The translations under genes and the position numbers were made by a program. Of a stretch of 64,000 bases of DNA, positions 36,829 through 49,699 are shown one piece after another. The notes under the pieces were generated by a model, which did no database searches, was not told the origin of the DNA, and saw only the letters and a list, made by a program, of their open reading frames with translations. Numbering within the stretch: position 1 is the first letter of the stretch; each line of letters starts with the position of its first letter. This stretch comes from Nymphaea colorata (taxonomy: Eukaryota; Streptophyta; Magnoliopsida; Nymphaeales; Nymphaeaceae): the NCBI RefSeq assembly GCF_008831285.2, contig NC_045142.1, positions 6,021,501 through 6,085,500 on the forward strand, read 5' to 3'.

Positions 36829-39800
36829 CCTTAGATATGCCTTCCCAAATATGGTCCCAAGCATGCCTCATATTGTTTAACTTTTGAGTTTCTTGATAAA
36901 TAAAATCATATAGATGGATCTCTAGTTTTAATATTATAAGAATGAAAAAAAATTGTGAACATCTGATGTCTAGAATAAATTTTATGCGTGTAGAAAGCTT
37001 AGACCATCAATTTTAATATTCTTATGAAAACCATTGTCATAAATGTCATTTTAGGTTCTCATTGGCATGGTTTTTTCCTAATATTGACTGACCCAAAAAA
37101 TCATACCTTTTTTTTTTCTTTACAAAAACATTTGATGAAAATTCAAAATAGTTATGAAAATGTTAAAATAAATCCTGAAAAACTTAAACTGTATCCATTT
37201 TTTTGTGCAAAAAGCATGACATGTTCACTTTGTATTTTTTTTTCAAAACATTGGCTACTTTTCCTTCTTTGTTTTTTCATGTTTTTTGAGGGAAACGTCA
37301 TTGTTCCTGACAATGATTAATGCTGATTTATATATCCATTTATCACGTTTTTTCTTTGAAGGAAATAAATCTGGACATTTGACATCCATCTGTATGTTTA
37401 GATTTGTGAAAAACAACACATACTGTGCTGGAGAACCAAGGGACATAGGCAGCATAAAAGTGGAAACATGGTTAACTATCCCTATTCAATAAAGAGTCAA
37501 TATGTTGATGAAAGACAGAGCTACTAGAAGCACCTATTGGGCCTGGGACATGCACTACATAGGAATTGCACTTCGGAATTGGGAAGCTAGCACTTTTGAT
37601 GTGTTTGTAAAAGCAAGGCTAAGAAAAAGGAAGCTCTTGGGAGGAGATGTGCACTTCCATTTAGAGTAAGCACACTTACTTTAGGCGGAAGCAGTGGATT
37701 TTTTTTTTCTCTTTTGGGGGAAACGAGCTTTGTTTTTCATTGGAAGTGAGCTTCCCTTTTAGAGAAGATGCACTTTAGTTTTTGAGAATGAAGATTCCTA
37801 TAATAAAGAATCTCAATCCTCATATATGATATATCCCACTGTTGTTTGACAAAAGTTACAATTTCCAAGTTTGCCCAAACCTAAAATATAAACTTTCGTA
37901 AAAGTTTATTATTTTAAAGTGCGAAGAGCAAAATAGGTCCTTTAACTTTACAAGAGCAGCAACTTTATTTTCGGAGGAAACTAAGGAGTTGTAAGGAAAC
38001 TAAGTAAAGCTTTAGCACTGCGTTTTCTTCTCAATAGCAAGTTTTGAGTTGCTATCTCTTATCATTTATAAGATTCTTTGGGTACAGTTTACTGTTTACA
38101 GGCACAGATTTTATTGCTGCTATGCTTATTCGTGAAATTGGGAAGAAGCTTCAAGCTGAGTATAGTAGTCAGTTACTCTCTTTAAACATTGCCAAGGCTC
38201 GCAAATTTGCAGGTGTGTCTTGGTTTGCCTAACTATTTGAACATGCATATATACCTTTTTTCCCTTTCTTGTTATTGATTGTTGTCTCATCTTCACGTCG
38301 ATATATTTGTTCTCTTGACATGTTACCTGTTTGTGTGATTGATGATGAGCATCCCTGAGTTATTAATTAATCACTGGGCTAGTTCGGTTTCCAAACATAT
38401 GCTCATCCCCATCCACCTGGAGGATATGGGCTTGAACCTTATCAGGCTTAGCTGAAATCTGAGTGCATGGGCTTGAAACTAAACAGGTGAAATAACTGAT
38501 ATTGTCTGGTTAGGCAGTCAAACCCAAGATTGGCCTGCCTAATGCTCAAGCTATTCTTGGTCTTTCAGATTTTGTGCAAATCCCAGCCCATCTCGAGCCT
38601 CGTGCTTGAAAGTTCTTGTAGCTGTAAAGCTTTTCATGCCATTTTCATGAGATATTAATGCCATTTGATCTTGATTCTACTAATCTGTGTTCCTTTGAAA
38701 TTCAGGGACTGTAGATTCTGGTGATATGGCATCACTGTTGTACCTATTGAATCCATTGACACTACTAACTTGTGTGGGTTCAACAACTTCCCCTATCGAA
38801 AATTTGATGGTCATCCTGTGCCTCTATGGAGCAAGCACAGGTGATGTGTACTTTTGGCTTTTCTTTTCTATGCTTCTGACTTGTCATCCTTGCTTTGTGG
38901 GGCCTTTGTAACTATTGTTAGTTGATGATGCATATGATAGCTATAATATGCCCTTGCAAGCGAACCTTAATTAAGCAAGCATGCAACTATAAAGAATCTC
39001 ATCATTTTTTATCCTTCAGGTCATGTTCTTGAATGGACTGCAGTGTATCACATACTCTTCTCTGACGTATAGAGGCATCGGAAATTAATAGTTCTCATTT
39101 GTTCTTTTTTTAGCCATTCAAGCTGTTTTTATTTTACAGAAGTTGGACATAAAAATGAGGTTTTCCATTCAAAGTAATGAATCTGATCTGCAGGAGAGGT
39201 CACAGCTGCATTTATTGTTTTCATGTCCTCTTGAGTGTCACTTGTTTTGTTGGATTATTAGAATTCAACATTTTTATGTGCATTAAATTATAAATTTATT
39301 GTAGTATTGCCTATATTTCCTATGTGGTAATTTTTGTCTACATTTTTTGCTGAACGTCATGAGGAGTCTGCTTACAGTTGCTCATGCTTATTGCTCCTTG
39401 TTTGGAGGTTATTTCTGCTGCATATATAGATACATTTTTAGAAGCCTTACAATGAAGCACTAGGATCTTGTTTTGTAGACGAGATAGATGAACATCATGG
39501 GTAAGATTGGCACATTCCTTTTGTAGACTAAACACTTCTCTTTGTGGGCAGGGTGATTGTAACTCTTCAGCCTAATCCTAGTTGTGGCCCAACAATAATG
39601 AGAAGACACAGTTTTTTGATGGTGATCACTATGTTAACCCCTTGACCCAACAGTTTTAATCTAAAATGTGAAAAATGTGTTAAGAACTTAGAAATTTGAA
39701 CTGAACAATTTTTCTTTTAGAATTTTGACTTAACACTGATTATTTGTCAATCTCTCTTGTCCTTCTTGACACACATAAATTCGTAACTCATTTCAGTGAG

Positions 39801-42265
39801 ATTACTTAAAGGCCGTCTGGAACATATAAAAGCTAATTCCTTTTTTATATTTAATCTTTATTAAAATGGTATTAGGATAGCAAATCCTATCTGAACTCTA
39901 CAAATTCAAATGTCTTCTGTCGTCCTTACGAGGACTATACCTCCTAGAATGCTATATTTTGTGGTTTCTCCTGTTCACAAATTGTTTCTCATTTCTTTCA
40001 GGCGTTGCTCCATTGGCAGCCTTTGGATGGGTTATTGCTACGCATCTTTCACTTTATCCTGCCATCCTATTGATCCCTGTATGTTGCACTCTTCTTTAGA
40101 CATGTTTGTGTGTGCTGCGGTATCATAAAAAGCAGGCAATATGACTAGGCAAATAGCAGGTGGTTTGTAAAATGTCTTTTTCATGTGTGTCATGTGTCCA
40201 TTTTCAGGTAATTCTCTTGTTAGGTTATGGCACTGATACTCCTCCAAAAAAGCTTTTCAAATATGTGCCTGCTGGGGCCCATCCACATAGTCAAATTGAA
40301 CAGACTGAAAAAAGTCATGTGCAAGTTCATAAATTCTCATGGAGAGCAATTGTACACTTTCTGGTCTGGGCAACATTTTGGTGGATATATGTACTGTTTT
40401 TGTGCAGCATCTCTCTTGCACGTTATGGTGGCTTGTCAGAAATGTTCAAAAAGTAAGGTTTGTTCTCTCGCTCGTGGACCTTGTTGCATGTGCATAATGA
40501 ATAGTATCTATAAACATGTTATTTTGATTTATTCTGATTTGATACATTATATATCGGCGGCGGTTGTGGGTGGGATATTTATCTGTTGAATATGCATTCT
40601 ATCTCTACTATTTATTCTAATGCTAAATTTAACCTTTGACCCTGGGCTTTGGATATGCAGAACTTACGGATTTATCTTAACCGTCTCTGATCTATCTCCA
40701 AATGCTGGTGTCTTATGGTGAGTTATAGTCCTTTATGCATCAAGAAGTGTTTTTTTTTTTTTTCTTGCAAGTGTAGTCATTGATGGGAACACAACACAGG
40801 TATTTCTTTGCTGAAGTCTTCGACTTCTTCAGAGTATTCTTTTTGATGGTTTTTCACGCAAATATCCTATTCATGATGTTTCCACTGGCTGTGCGTCTGT
40901 ATCATCGACCATGCTTCCTTGCATTTGTGTATATCACAATTTCTTCAATGCTCAAATCTTATCCTTCAGTAAGTTACCTGCCTTTTCCCCTTTCCATTTT
41001 CTTCTATATATCAACCCTTCCTTCACCTCTAAAGTTTGCTGTTAAAATATTATGAGTTTCACTTGTATACTGCCTTCAGATAGTCTGCCTGGCGATTCTG
41101 TTTGGTAATGCTGGCACATTCTTACCTGTTATGTATACTCTGCCTGATGATGTTTGCGCAGCAATGTTGAGTTCTGAGATCACTTTTGACTGTATTTGTC
41201 TAAGGCTTCTTTTGACTTGTGCTTAAATGGTAAAAGTGGAATCTCTATGATGTTGCATGCCTGCACTACTAATATGTACACATAATTAAGAAAATATTAA
41301 ATCATTTACCTTTCCATCATCCGTGACTTATTATGTTTGTTTTTTTCATCTCCATGAAATATCTACCCGATCGTGCAGGAATGTGACTTTCGAAGTTCTA
41401 TACATGTGCAATAAAAAAAAAGCTGTTTTTCTTTACAAATAGAAGTTAACTTATGGTTCTATTTCTATACTAAATATGATAATATGATTTCATCTTTTGT
41501 TTTTTAATGTGTGGATCTTAATAGATCATTTATATCTCGAGTCTGTGTTTAGTTAGTTTCTGTTATGTCTTCTGTTACATATTGTATGTCTAATTTCTCA
41601 ATGAATAACAGGTTGGGGACTCTTCTCTATACTTGGGTCTCATTGGCCTCTTTGCCAATGAACTTGCAGGTGAATTTCTTATTTCTTCGCCTGTAAGGTG
41701 CTTTCAGGGTTATATTATTTGAAAATGATTCCATTCATGGATGATATTAATTTGCAGAGATGCGGTTCTCCTTTATGCTGGTGGGAGGTTACATTGGGGT
41801 CCATCTCTTGAGCCCTGTCATGCACAATCTTTGGATTTGGAGGGTCTTTCTCTCTCTTCCTCTCTCCCTCTCTCTCTCAATCTCTTATAACACACACACA
41901 CACACACACATGGTCTGCCAACTTCTTATTTGCATGAGCATTCTTTTTAAGAGCCTGTTGCCTGAAGCAACTTTTTCCTTGAAATTCTCCAGGGTACTGG
42001 AAATGCGAACTTTTACTTTGCGACTGCTTTAGCTTATGCTTGCTTCCAGGTATTTTTCTAGGTCAAATGCATATTCTGCACATGGTTCATTGGATTACTC
42101 GTGCAATCGGATGATTGTTGATCCCTGCGTCAGAGAGAGATTTTACTGATATGCCAAGTTGAATCATGCTTAATGCAGACAATTCTAATAGTTGAGAGTG
42201 TCAGCACCATGCTGAACCATGACCGGAAGTTGAAGAAGCAACTGCAAGCAGATGCTGTAAAGTAA
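32450..42265 (+). CDS. PIGU: GPI transamidase subunit PIG-U
   Basis: Polytopic ER membrane subunit of the complex that attaches GPI anchors to proteins. Exons: 32450-32591, 34495-34542, 35283-35343, 35432-35455, 38088-38212, 38706-38840, 40002-40078, 40208-40452, 40661-40717, 40800-40968, 41612-41669, 41758-41843, 41993-42049, 42179-42265. They total 1371 nt, 456 residues plus TAA, all in frame with GT-AG borders. Recognition: RPEIATPLTSLRR plus LAEGYWLKQ; SLYHGSPLLLYLLGP; SPIENL; YGGLSEMFKKTYGFIL; FFAEVFDFFR; SPVMHNLWIWRGTGNANFYF. Length matches plant PIG-U, about 450 residues. Exon 4 is only 24 nt. Exon 5 must start at 38088; the AG at 38102 would break the frame. The 2.6 kb intron 4 holds decayed repeats and a (CT)n(TA)n tract. 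Confidence 0.95.
35755..36485. repeat. Decayed ctcgactcg-type repeats in PIG-U intron 4
   Basis: Blocks at about 35755-35935 (ttgactcgttaactcgttgac, ggcttgactcggccgtgactcg) and 36405-36485 (gagtcactgagtcggcctgccgagt) flank AT-rich DNA. They may be two halves of one element of the 21.5 kb and 48.4 kb family. Confidence 0.45.
36756..36828. repeat. (CT)n(TA)n compound microsatellite in PIG-U intron 4
   Basis: CTAT and CCCT units lead into CT, then TA. This is the reverse-complement layout of the (TA)n(GA)n tracts at 12037 and 26904. Confidence 0.95.
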
Positions 42266-42925
42266 CAGGCTTGTGCCACAGGCTGCATGATGTCATCGTG
42301 ACTACTAAAACATCCCCTGATTGCCGGGGAAGACGAATACAGCCTTTCAGGATCTGCGAAGTAATTATTTCAATGGATGTTCGAGCACCTCTTTATGCTG
42401 TAGCCTATGAAATGGGAGCATTGTTGGCCAAGGCTCGTTTTTTTCACTGTATCCCGCTTCTTAGAATAGAATCTTTCAATAGTAACTAGCTTGATTCCAA
42501 AGCATTTTTTCTTGTTGTTGTTATCTTTTTTTCTTCAAATTTGATCATGTACATCTGAACTGCACAGCTGATTGGATGAGAATTAACCTTTGAATCCACG
42601 TCCTGTTCAAAAGCATAATGTTCTGGTCAATAGTTTGCCAATTTCATTAACAACTTTGTTATGCCATAAAATCACATTCACATGTTTGAGTTATAAGACC
42701 AAATAGCATATCGGACTCATGACAAATAGTCTTAGATATGATCTAACGTCCGGACTCACCTGCAAAACTGCGTGTATATTCTTAACCACATCATACTAGA
42801 CGGTGGTTCTTGAGAGATGGGGCCATCTTTCAATGCTGTTTTTAGACTTGGATGGTTTATGGTGTGCTCTTCAATTCGAGTATCATGTATCATGCAATCA
42901 CTGTTTGTAGTTTAGAAAAGTAGTA
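42266..42925. other. PIG-U 3' flank
   Basis: It probably includes the PIG-U 3' UTR; no unambiguous poly(A) signal was picked. No further gene. Confidence 0.4.
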
Positions 42926-42927
42926 CT

Positions 42928-43020
42928 CATGGGAATCGAATTGGGAATCGAATTGAGGATGTGTTGCCAGCACGAGCACGACCTTCTGGCTAACCAGTTA
43001 GCTATACCATTCAGGGTAAC
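42928..43020 (-). mobile_element. Possible tRNA-derived SINE remnant
   Basis: The minus strand has a box A-like TAGCTAACTGGTTAG (about 43004-42990) and, about 40 bases on, a box B-like AATTCGATTCCC. The box B string is present twice in tandem (about 42954-42942 and 42941-42930). Order and spacing fit a polymerase III internal promoter. It does not fold as an intact tRNA by eye, and no poly(A) tail or target duplication was identified. Confidence 0.45.
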
Positions 43021-43389
43021 ATCATACTAAAGGATTCCAATGTTGGTAAAAAATCGGATAGATCTAAGCTTGACAACTCTTAAATATGATCGAAGATCCA
43101 AAGCGACTTCCACCACCAGATGAAGGGTTGAAGCTGTTGCAAGCTCGTCTCAACAGAATTGCTCTACCACTGCTGAATCTTCCTCTAAACTCGAGTTCAA
43201 ATTCCACTAATGTCATGCGGACCTAACCTAAAAAATAATTTTCCTTTTAGGGTTAAGCCGTTGATCTTTTTTAGTTAAAAAAATAGTTTTCTTTTTTAGC
43301 AAATAAAATGATGCACATAGCAACTGTTCTAGACCCTGGCTAATCACTGGGTTACTAAATAACTTTAATTCATTAGATTAATTCCGTTC

Positions 43390-44190
43390 ATTAAATGATC
43401 TTATGAGCTTAAGCTTGACTTGTTTAGTAGTTGACCTTGAGCTAAGCTCAAGCTAGCTGGAGGATAGTTGTGAGCTTGAGCTCGACTTGTTTAATATATG
43501 AATCAAGGTTGAGCCAGCTCATGAATGGTTTCTCGAGCTTGGCTTGCTTACATTACATGAGGTCTTATGAGCTTAAGCTTGACTTGTTTATTGTATGAGT
43601 GGACCATGAACCAAGTTCTAGGTAGTTACTCGAGCTCAGTTTCTTGTATGTATGTGAGGTTAACTCTAGGGCTGTCCTGCGAGTCAAGCCAACTCAAGCT
43701 CGACTCGAACTCCCTCACTGGATATGTCAACAAGTTGTTTACAGTGTAAAAGTCGCATTCTTAAACATCTATAGTTGTAACTGATCTTGACAAGCTCCAA
43801 TTACCCTCTCAAGGTTTGGAACCATACTTCAACCTGTAAGTTCAGTAAAAACTCGAGGTTATAAATGAGTTGAGTTTGAGTTACATGATCTCAATTCTAA
43901 ACTTGGGTAAGCTTATTTAATCCACATTATCTTTTTTTTTTTTGTAATTTTTTGATCAAGTCAAATGGGGGTTGGTAAAAGAGCTTAAACGAGTCAAGCT
44001 CAAGCTGGGACTAAGTGTATCGAGTCCAGCTCGAACTGACCTAACGTCGTACTATTTGACTTGAGCTCAAGTGAGCTCGATATGAGTCGAGTCAAGTTGA
44101 CGGAGCTTAAGCTTGACTTGGCTTGCGTACATTCCCCTAGTTAACTCATGAGCCAAGCTAAGCTCGAGCTACTCCAGGCTGGTCGGCCCT
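43390..44190. repeat. Decayed agctcgag/gagcttgag-type repeats
   Basis: Dense alternation of gagcttaagcttgacttg, gagctaagctcaagct and ctcgagct strings in several blocks, ending about 230 bp before the L10 start. Same family style as 21.5 kb. The string gagcttaagcttgacttgttta occurs at least twice. Confidence 0.55.
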
Positions 44191-44417
44191 TGGAAAGAAT
44201 CTGGATCTTTTATCGAATCCAAACTATCCAATATCCATTTCTTAGCTCCAAGTTCACTGCACTTTCGTAAATTTTACCAAATAAAAGGGCACCTTTGACT
44301 GTTGCCAGATAGATAAGGCAACCAAAAATTTTCTCTATCCTCTTCCTCTCCCTCCACACCTCTTCTCTTTCTCTGCAGTACCTCTACCTCTCTCTCTCTC
44401 TCTCCCCCTCCCTCTCA

Positions 44418-45134
44418 ATGGATGCCCAAGGCGTCCTCCACGCTGTTTCTCTCCATGCCCACCCTTCCTCGTCCAAGCCACTCTCGACGACCCAACTCCG
44501 ATTCTCCAACCCCCTCCTTGACCTCCAGAAATGGCTCCCTACCTCTCCAAAGACCCTCAGAACCACCACCACGTTCCCCCGAATCCGGGCGGCCATCAGC
44601 CGCACAAAGAAGGAGGAGACGGTGGAGGTGGTGCGGCAGCAGCTGGAGAACTGCTACCTCATTGCCGGAATCAATTATCAGGGCTTGACGGTGAAGCAGT
44701 TCCAGGAGCTCCGGAGTTCACTGCCGGAAAGCGTCAAGCTCATCGTTGCCAAGAACACCCTGGTCCAGAAGGCGGTGGAGGGCACGCCGTGGGAGGCTCT
44801 GGAGCCGTGCATGAAAGGAATGAACGCCTGGATGTTCGTCCACACGGAGGAGATCCCCGGGGCGTTGAAGCAGTATCGAAATTTCCAGAAGGAGAAGAAG
44901 CTCGACACTAATGACTACACGGGGGCGGTTTTTGAGGGGAAATTCTACGCACCGACGGAGTTCAAGGCGCTGGAGACAATGCCCACGAGGGCGGAGATCT
45001 ACGCGAAGTTCTTGGGGGCGTTGCAGGGTCCGTCCTCCTCGTTGGTAAGCACAATTCAGGCGCCGGCGAGGGACATTGTGATGGTTCTGAAAGCGTACGT
45101 GAAGAAATTGGAGGAGGAGGGAAGTGGGCAGTGA
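44418..45134 (+). CDS. RPL10: Plastid ribosomal protein L10 (uL10c), nuclear-encoded
   Basis: Component of the L12 stalk base of the chloroplast large ribosomal subunit. Single exon, 238 residues. Residues 1 to about 58 are rich in Ser, Thr, Pro and Leu with few acids, as in a chloroplast transit peptide. The uL10 domain follows: TKKEETVEVVRQQLEN, then INYQGLTVKQFQELRSSL, then KLIVAKNTLVQKAVEGT. The C-terminal part (YTGAVFEGKFYAPTEFKALE, LPTRAEI-like MPTRAEIYAKFLGALQ) is typical of plastid forms. The gene is distinctly GC-rich against AT-rich flanks. The leader is a CT-rich run (about 44386-44416), common in plant translation-related genes. The ATG at 44418 is the first in frame and gives the full transit peptide. 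Confidence 0.97.
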   Translation: MDAQGVLHAVSLHAHPSSSKPLSTTQLRFSNPLLDLQKWLPTSPKTLRTTTTFPRIRAAISRTKKEETVEVVRQQLENCYLIAGINYQGLTVKQFQELRSSLPESVKLIVAKNTLVQKAVEGTPWEALEPCMKGMNAWMFVHTEEIPGALKQYRNFQKEKKLDTNDYTGAVFEGKFYAPTEFKALETMPTRAEIYAKFLGALQGPSSSLVSTIQAPARDIVMVLKAYVKKLEEEGSGQ

Positions 45135-46380
45135 TGGAGACATCCTCTTTTGATTCGTAAAGGCAGCTGCTTCACTGTGAGACTCTTTGTTGCTTGATTT
45201 CTTAGTTAAGAAATTATGTAGTCTATTTTGGCTTGTAATTGATTCAAATTTCGTGTAAAAAAGGAGGAACTCCCTGCAATTTAGTCTACGATCTTTTGGC
45301 ATTCCACTTTGTTCTCTCTCTTGATGCGTTTTTCTTGATTTTGTTGCTTCTTGTAAAAATTCCCGTTGTTTTTTGTTGACTTGCCTTCAAATTTAACCAA
45401 TTTTGTTGGCAATGTGGTTACAGATTCTATGATTTATGCTCATTTTCATCTCTTCTTCTTTGAAGGTTTACTTTTTTGTGTTTTTGGTTTAGTGGTAATG
45501 AACTTTGTTCCTTGAGTGTTTACTTTTTTTGCAATTTTGATTTAGTAGCGATAAATTTTCTCTGTGGTTCAGCGCTTCAATTCATCTAGAAAAGCACAAT
45601 GCAATGTTTTTTTTTTTTTTTGAATTTCGAAGAAATTCTGCCCACAGAGGTCAAGGATAGTTGAATTAACCTCCGAATTTTTTGGTCGCTTCGATCTTTT
45701 TCTTCTGCTTCCACTTGTTAATTTTGCTTCGCCAATCTATGCTCATCCTACTTCTTGATCGGCATTGTTTTTCAACTTTCGAGTTCGTTTGAGCTTGTAA
45801 ATCTAAGAAACAGCAGAAATTTCTCAGGGGTTTCCGTGTGAAAACCTTGGTGATTTTGGATGTTCATATCAAGATTGGTATCTCATATCTGTATTTTAAG
45901 GGATGATTTTTCCTTCTTTGAGAGAAACTGTCTTATGGGAAGATTTTCCTTCTTTGAGATAAACAGCCTTGTCTGTCAGAAAATGTGTGCTTTGAATAGA
46001 GTTGTAAGACGCATTAGCTGCATGCCAACATTGCCAAGATCAATGAGCTTAGCTTGATGTAAACGAGAACAGAAGAGGAAGATGGTGAAAATTCTAGTTT
46101 CTAGACTTTGAAACCGTGCTTGTTTTATCTTATACTATACAGTTATAGTATTCTTAAAAATGGTGATAGATGATGGTAGTGGTGATATAGTTCTTTTTGT
46201 TTAATACAAGTATCAGTTTCGGTTACCACTACCATAACTGCAATTTCTATTGTTACCTCGACATGCATCCTTAACAGTATGTTCGACCTTGATGGCCCTC
46301 ACACACCATGGGGCAAATTCTAAATTCCTCTGGACATAAGGGCGAGGGGTTAGTATAGCTAAGGAGGTTCCTACGTTCAA
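45135..46380. other. L10 3' flank, no gene
   Basis: AT-rich, with T-runs; no supported coding region. Confidence 0.45.
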
Positions 46381-46383
46381 ACC

Positions 46384-46566
46384 TTGCCATCTTCTGCAGC
46401 AACAGAGCTTTCTGTGCTTGCTCAGAAAAGTATATCGAAAACTCGAGTGGCTGAAGCTGAAGTAGCTGCTTTTGAAGTAACAGAAAGAAAAGCAATAACT
46501 GGAGCAGAGCGTCAGAGTCGAAAAGGAGATTCTTCACTTCTTTATCTCGTTCAAAATCGTGCATGA
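46384..46566 (+). pseudogene. Isolated coding-like fragment, unknown
   Basis: A 60-codon open stretch reads SSAATELSVLAQKSISKTR and then VAEAEVAAFEVTERKAI, with an Ala/Glu-rich helical bias unlike the surrounding noise. No flanking exons or splice borders were found. It might be a stranded exon of a helical or DNA-binding protein, or chance. Confidence 0.25.
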
Positions 46567-46569
46567 GAC

Positions 46570-47740
46570 TTTAATTTCCCACAGCTCCTAAGCAATAAAA
46601 GAAAGAAGAACTGATCTTCTATTAACCTGTGAAAAGCCTTCCATGTTCTCTCAGTTTGAAATTGGTGGTCCAAATTTCTTGTCATCTTTCATGATGTTGG
46701 TTTATTTGATTTTACTATCATCAGTTCGATCTCGGAATTGAAGGGGACGTTTGATTACTTTGGATTTAAAATCCAAGGATCCGATGCGGCAAAAGATCTG
46801 TGGTAAAATCTATGGTTCATCAAACTAAGTGTCTTGGTCAGACCTGAGAGACCTGAGATCAACACTTATGATCCTTACTTTACTTCTTTGCTTTGAAAAA
46901 ATGTTGGATTTAAAATCGGAGATGGGAGGGTATGTTCTTAAATCAAATTTGAGGCTATCAAATGCTCTATAAGAGAATCACAATAATATGTTATAAAAAT
47001 CCATGGATCTACTAGTCTTGAATTGTTTCAGTTCTGGTAGTTTTGTGGCCTAGCCTAGTAGGCGGGGTCGTCAAGGGCGATTTGGATTAGATGTGGCTAT
47101 TTAACTAGATTCACTAATTAGGATATTACTGAAGAAGACTCAGTTTCAAATAGGGGTTCTATAAAATACAAGATCTAATTAGAAGTTTTTACTTGCAAGC
47201 TGATTGGAGGGTATGTGTCAAGTTGGAGGAGATTAAAAGTTGAATATTTAAAATTGTCAACTCAATTTAGTCAATATTATGCTGTTTGAACTTCAATATG
47301 TCAAAAAGAAAGTGAAACAAAAATAAGCAAAAGTGAGAATCTCACCATCATTTTAAAAAGTTGCTGGTCCAATCACATAGGTGTGAGTTTGGTCGTTAGT
47401 TTGATTTTTACGGGTGCTATTCATTTGATATTCATTTGAACTGCAAATGGTGGATTTATAACCGTGGTGAGTGAGTGTTTCGCTTCCCACCTAGATCCTG
47501 AAGGTGCATTGGAAACCAGGAGACTCTGTTTTATATGTGCTTCACAACTCACTCAAAACTTGATTTCATTTAGGGTTGAAAAACATCGTAAATGTGGTAA
47601 AAAAAGAAAAAAAAAAGAGGCAAATATTAGTTTGGCCAAAGAATATTTAACAAAGTTGGTATGACCCAGGCTATCATGGGAAATATGGCCTCTTTATGGG
47701 GCGTTTGGCAATAGGAACAAATAAAAAAATATTTTTTTAA
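46570..47740. other. Gene-free intergenic DNA
   Basis: Nothing recognisable on either strand. Confidence 0.45.
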
Positions 47741-47749
47741 ATTTAAAAC

Positions 47750-47935
47750 ATTTTTTGAATATAAATATTTATTAATATTAATATATATATTATTAATAAA
47801 TAAAAATAATATTTAAAAATTATCGGGTCGAATCGAGCCCTTGTTGGGCCGACTTGGGCTGGTTTCGATCTCGATCTGGCCGAGTACTGGGTACCCATTT
47901 AGTACCCGGCCTGATGCCTGCCTCAATGTGTTATT
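47750..47935. repeat. Dispersed repeat with AT core and GC-rich arm
   Basis: An AT-only stretch is followed by atcgggtcgaatcgagccc, gttgggccgacttgggctgg and gtacccggcc, matching the style and order of the right half of the 10.2 kb repeat. Confidence 0.45.
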
Positions 47936-48354
47936 AAAGGAGAAAACTTACTAAATCAGTCTCAGCCGCGATGAAAACTATGGCCTCTTATGGCGCCTTT
48001 GGTAATAGGAACACTAATGCACTATTATATGTCTGTGTTATTGAAGAGAAACCTACTAAATCAATCTGTTAGCTATGAACTCATACGAACAAGTGTTGCA
48101 TTACACCAAACGGCGATCCATCTTTGGGTAGACACTAGTTGGTTGACATGAATGGTGATGCATAAGGTGAGTACCATGATGAAATGCCTTGTTCTTCCAT
48201 CAGTGGCCGCTTGTTCCAATTTTTCTCTGTTTTTGGTGAGCAGGAGGTTAACAATTCATGGTACGAAAAGAAGGCAGTAAATGAAGAACATTTTGGAGGG
48301 GAAAAGTTTTTACCTCGCTGAAGGTGCCATTCAACTCATGGTAAACAGTTCATG

Positions 48355-48560
48355 GTAAACATTGGCTGATTTGCCGAGTTGGCTCGATAATCGTTCGAGT
48401 CAATTCGGATCATTACAAAACCCGATCACGAATTAACTCGCCCCCAACTCAGCCCTGACTCTTCTTAACTCACCTGAACCGAGTCAACAAGTCAGCTCAT
48501 TGACTCGATGACCTGGTCATCAGCCAATTCGAGTCCGACCCGTGGATTGGCCAACTATGG
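48355..48560. repeat. Decayed gactcg-type repeat
   Basis: Repeated cgagttggctcg, aactcgcc, gactcgatgacc and gagtcaacaagtcagctc motifs related to those in PIG-U intron 4. Confidence 0.45.
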
Positions 48561-48564
48561 AAAT

Positions 48565-49220
48565 AAGTAAAAATACATATTTGGTCGAGTTGTGTGACCA
48601 TGGATGTGTTGAAATTTTATCTCCTTTAAGGTGTGGGTTATTTTATTTTGTAATAATTTGGATGAGCGATAACGATGCATCATTGTATTGTTGACATGTT
48701 ATCTGATTAAGGATTATTTTGTAGTAGTGGGAATGAATCATAATAATGCACCATTCAACTTAGATATTGTACTTTTTGTTGCATAAATCGAACTAGAAAC
48801 ATACCTGGCTACTTATGCCCTCTAAACTAAAAATTATATTAACGATACAATAAAAATACAATGAGGCAATGACGAAAGATTTGATTCTTTTGGAACTCAG
48901 TACGGCTGGAGTCCGGGCCAAATTGCATCGATTGACGCCCGGAATAAAAGTTTAAAATGTTTTACACAAAAGTGCGTTGCTTTTGGATAAATAGCATAAA
49001 GACTCTTGGATTTCGATAATTTTGGGCCAATGCCTTCTTGTAAGGGCAGAAACGAAACAAGGTTTCAAAAGGTAAAGTATTCTTCACTTTGTTGAAAATA
49101 ACTTTAAAATAATTAAAATTCTCCTTGAGAATGTATAAAGCTAGATATCGGGCAGGATATCAGATATCTAATGGGCTTTCAAGTACCCAGTTTGGGTCCT
49201 CGACATAAAAAAACTTCAAC
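48565..49220. other. Gene-free DNA
   Basis: No supported feature. Confidence 0.45.
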
Positions 49221-49224
49221 TCAG

Positions 49225-49344
<120 letters not shown>

Positions 49345-49612
49345 CCCAAGTGCTTGAGATTGCCTTTCCGATTCTCCTGCAAAACCACCCAGAACCCTTA
49401 GTCCACCAAAAGAAGAAATGGAAAGATAGAACAACAGAACAAAAATCAACCGATCTAGAAAACAGGATAATCCAGAATATTAAGACCGATATCCTGTTTT
49501 CCTCTCCTATTTCTCCATCAAACATGCATATCTCAAAAAACCATCAAAAAGAAGGAAGAGGAAAAACAAGGTTTCTTGCTTGGTCGCCATGATCGACCAA
49601 ACAGTTCTTCCT

Positions 49613-49692
<80 letters not shown>
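49613..49692. repeat. (CT)n(TA)n compound microsatellite
   Basis: About 26 bp CT then about 53 bp TA, the second such tract within 400 bp and in the same order. Confidence 0.97.
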
Positions 49693-49696
<4 letters not shown>

Positions 49697-49699
49697 CTT

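Noticed and set aside
38093-38104. Alternative acceptor (ttacag) for PIG-U exon 5
   Set aside because: Would put the conserved downstream segment out of frame; the AG at 38087 keeps it.
38340-38560. tRNA-like GGGCTTGAACC string in a PIG-U intron
   Set aside because: Isolated motif without a partner box.
43080-43180. Second tRNA-like stretch (AGTGGTAGAGCA on minus)
   Set aside because: Box A-like only; the box B match is weak and the fold is not convincing.
44531-44911. 126-codon plus frame and several antisense frames over L10
   Set aside because: Shadow frames of the GC-rich L10 coding sequence.
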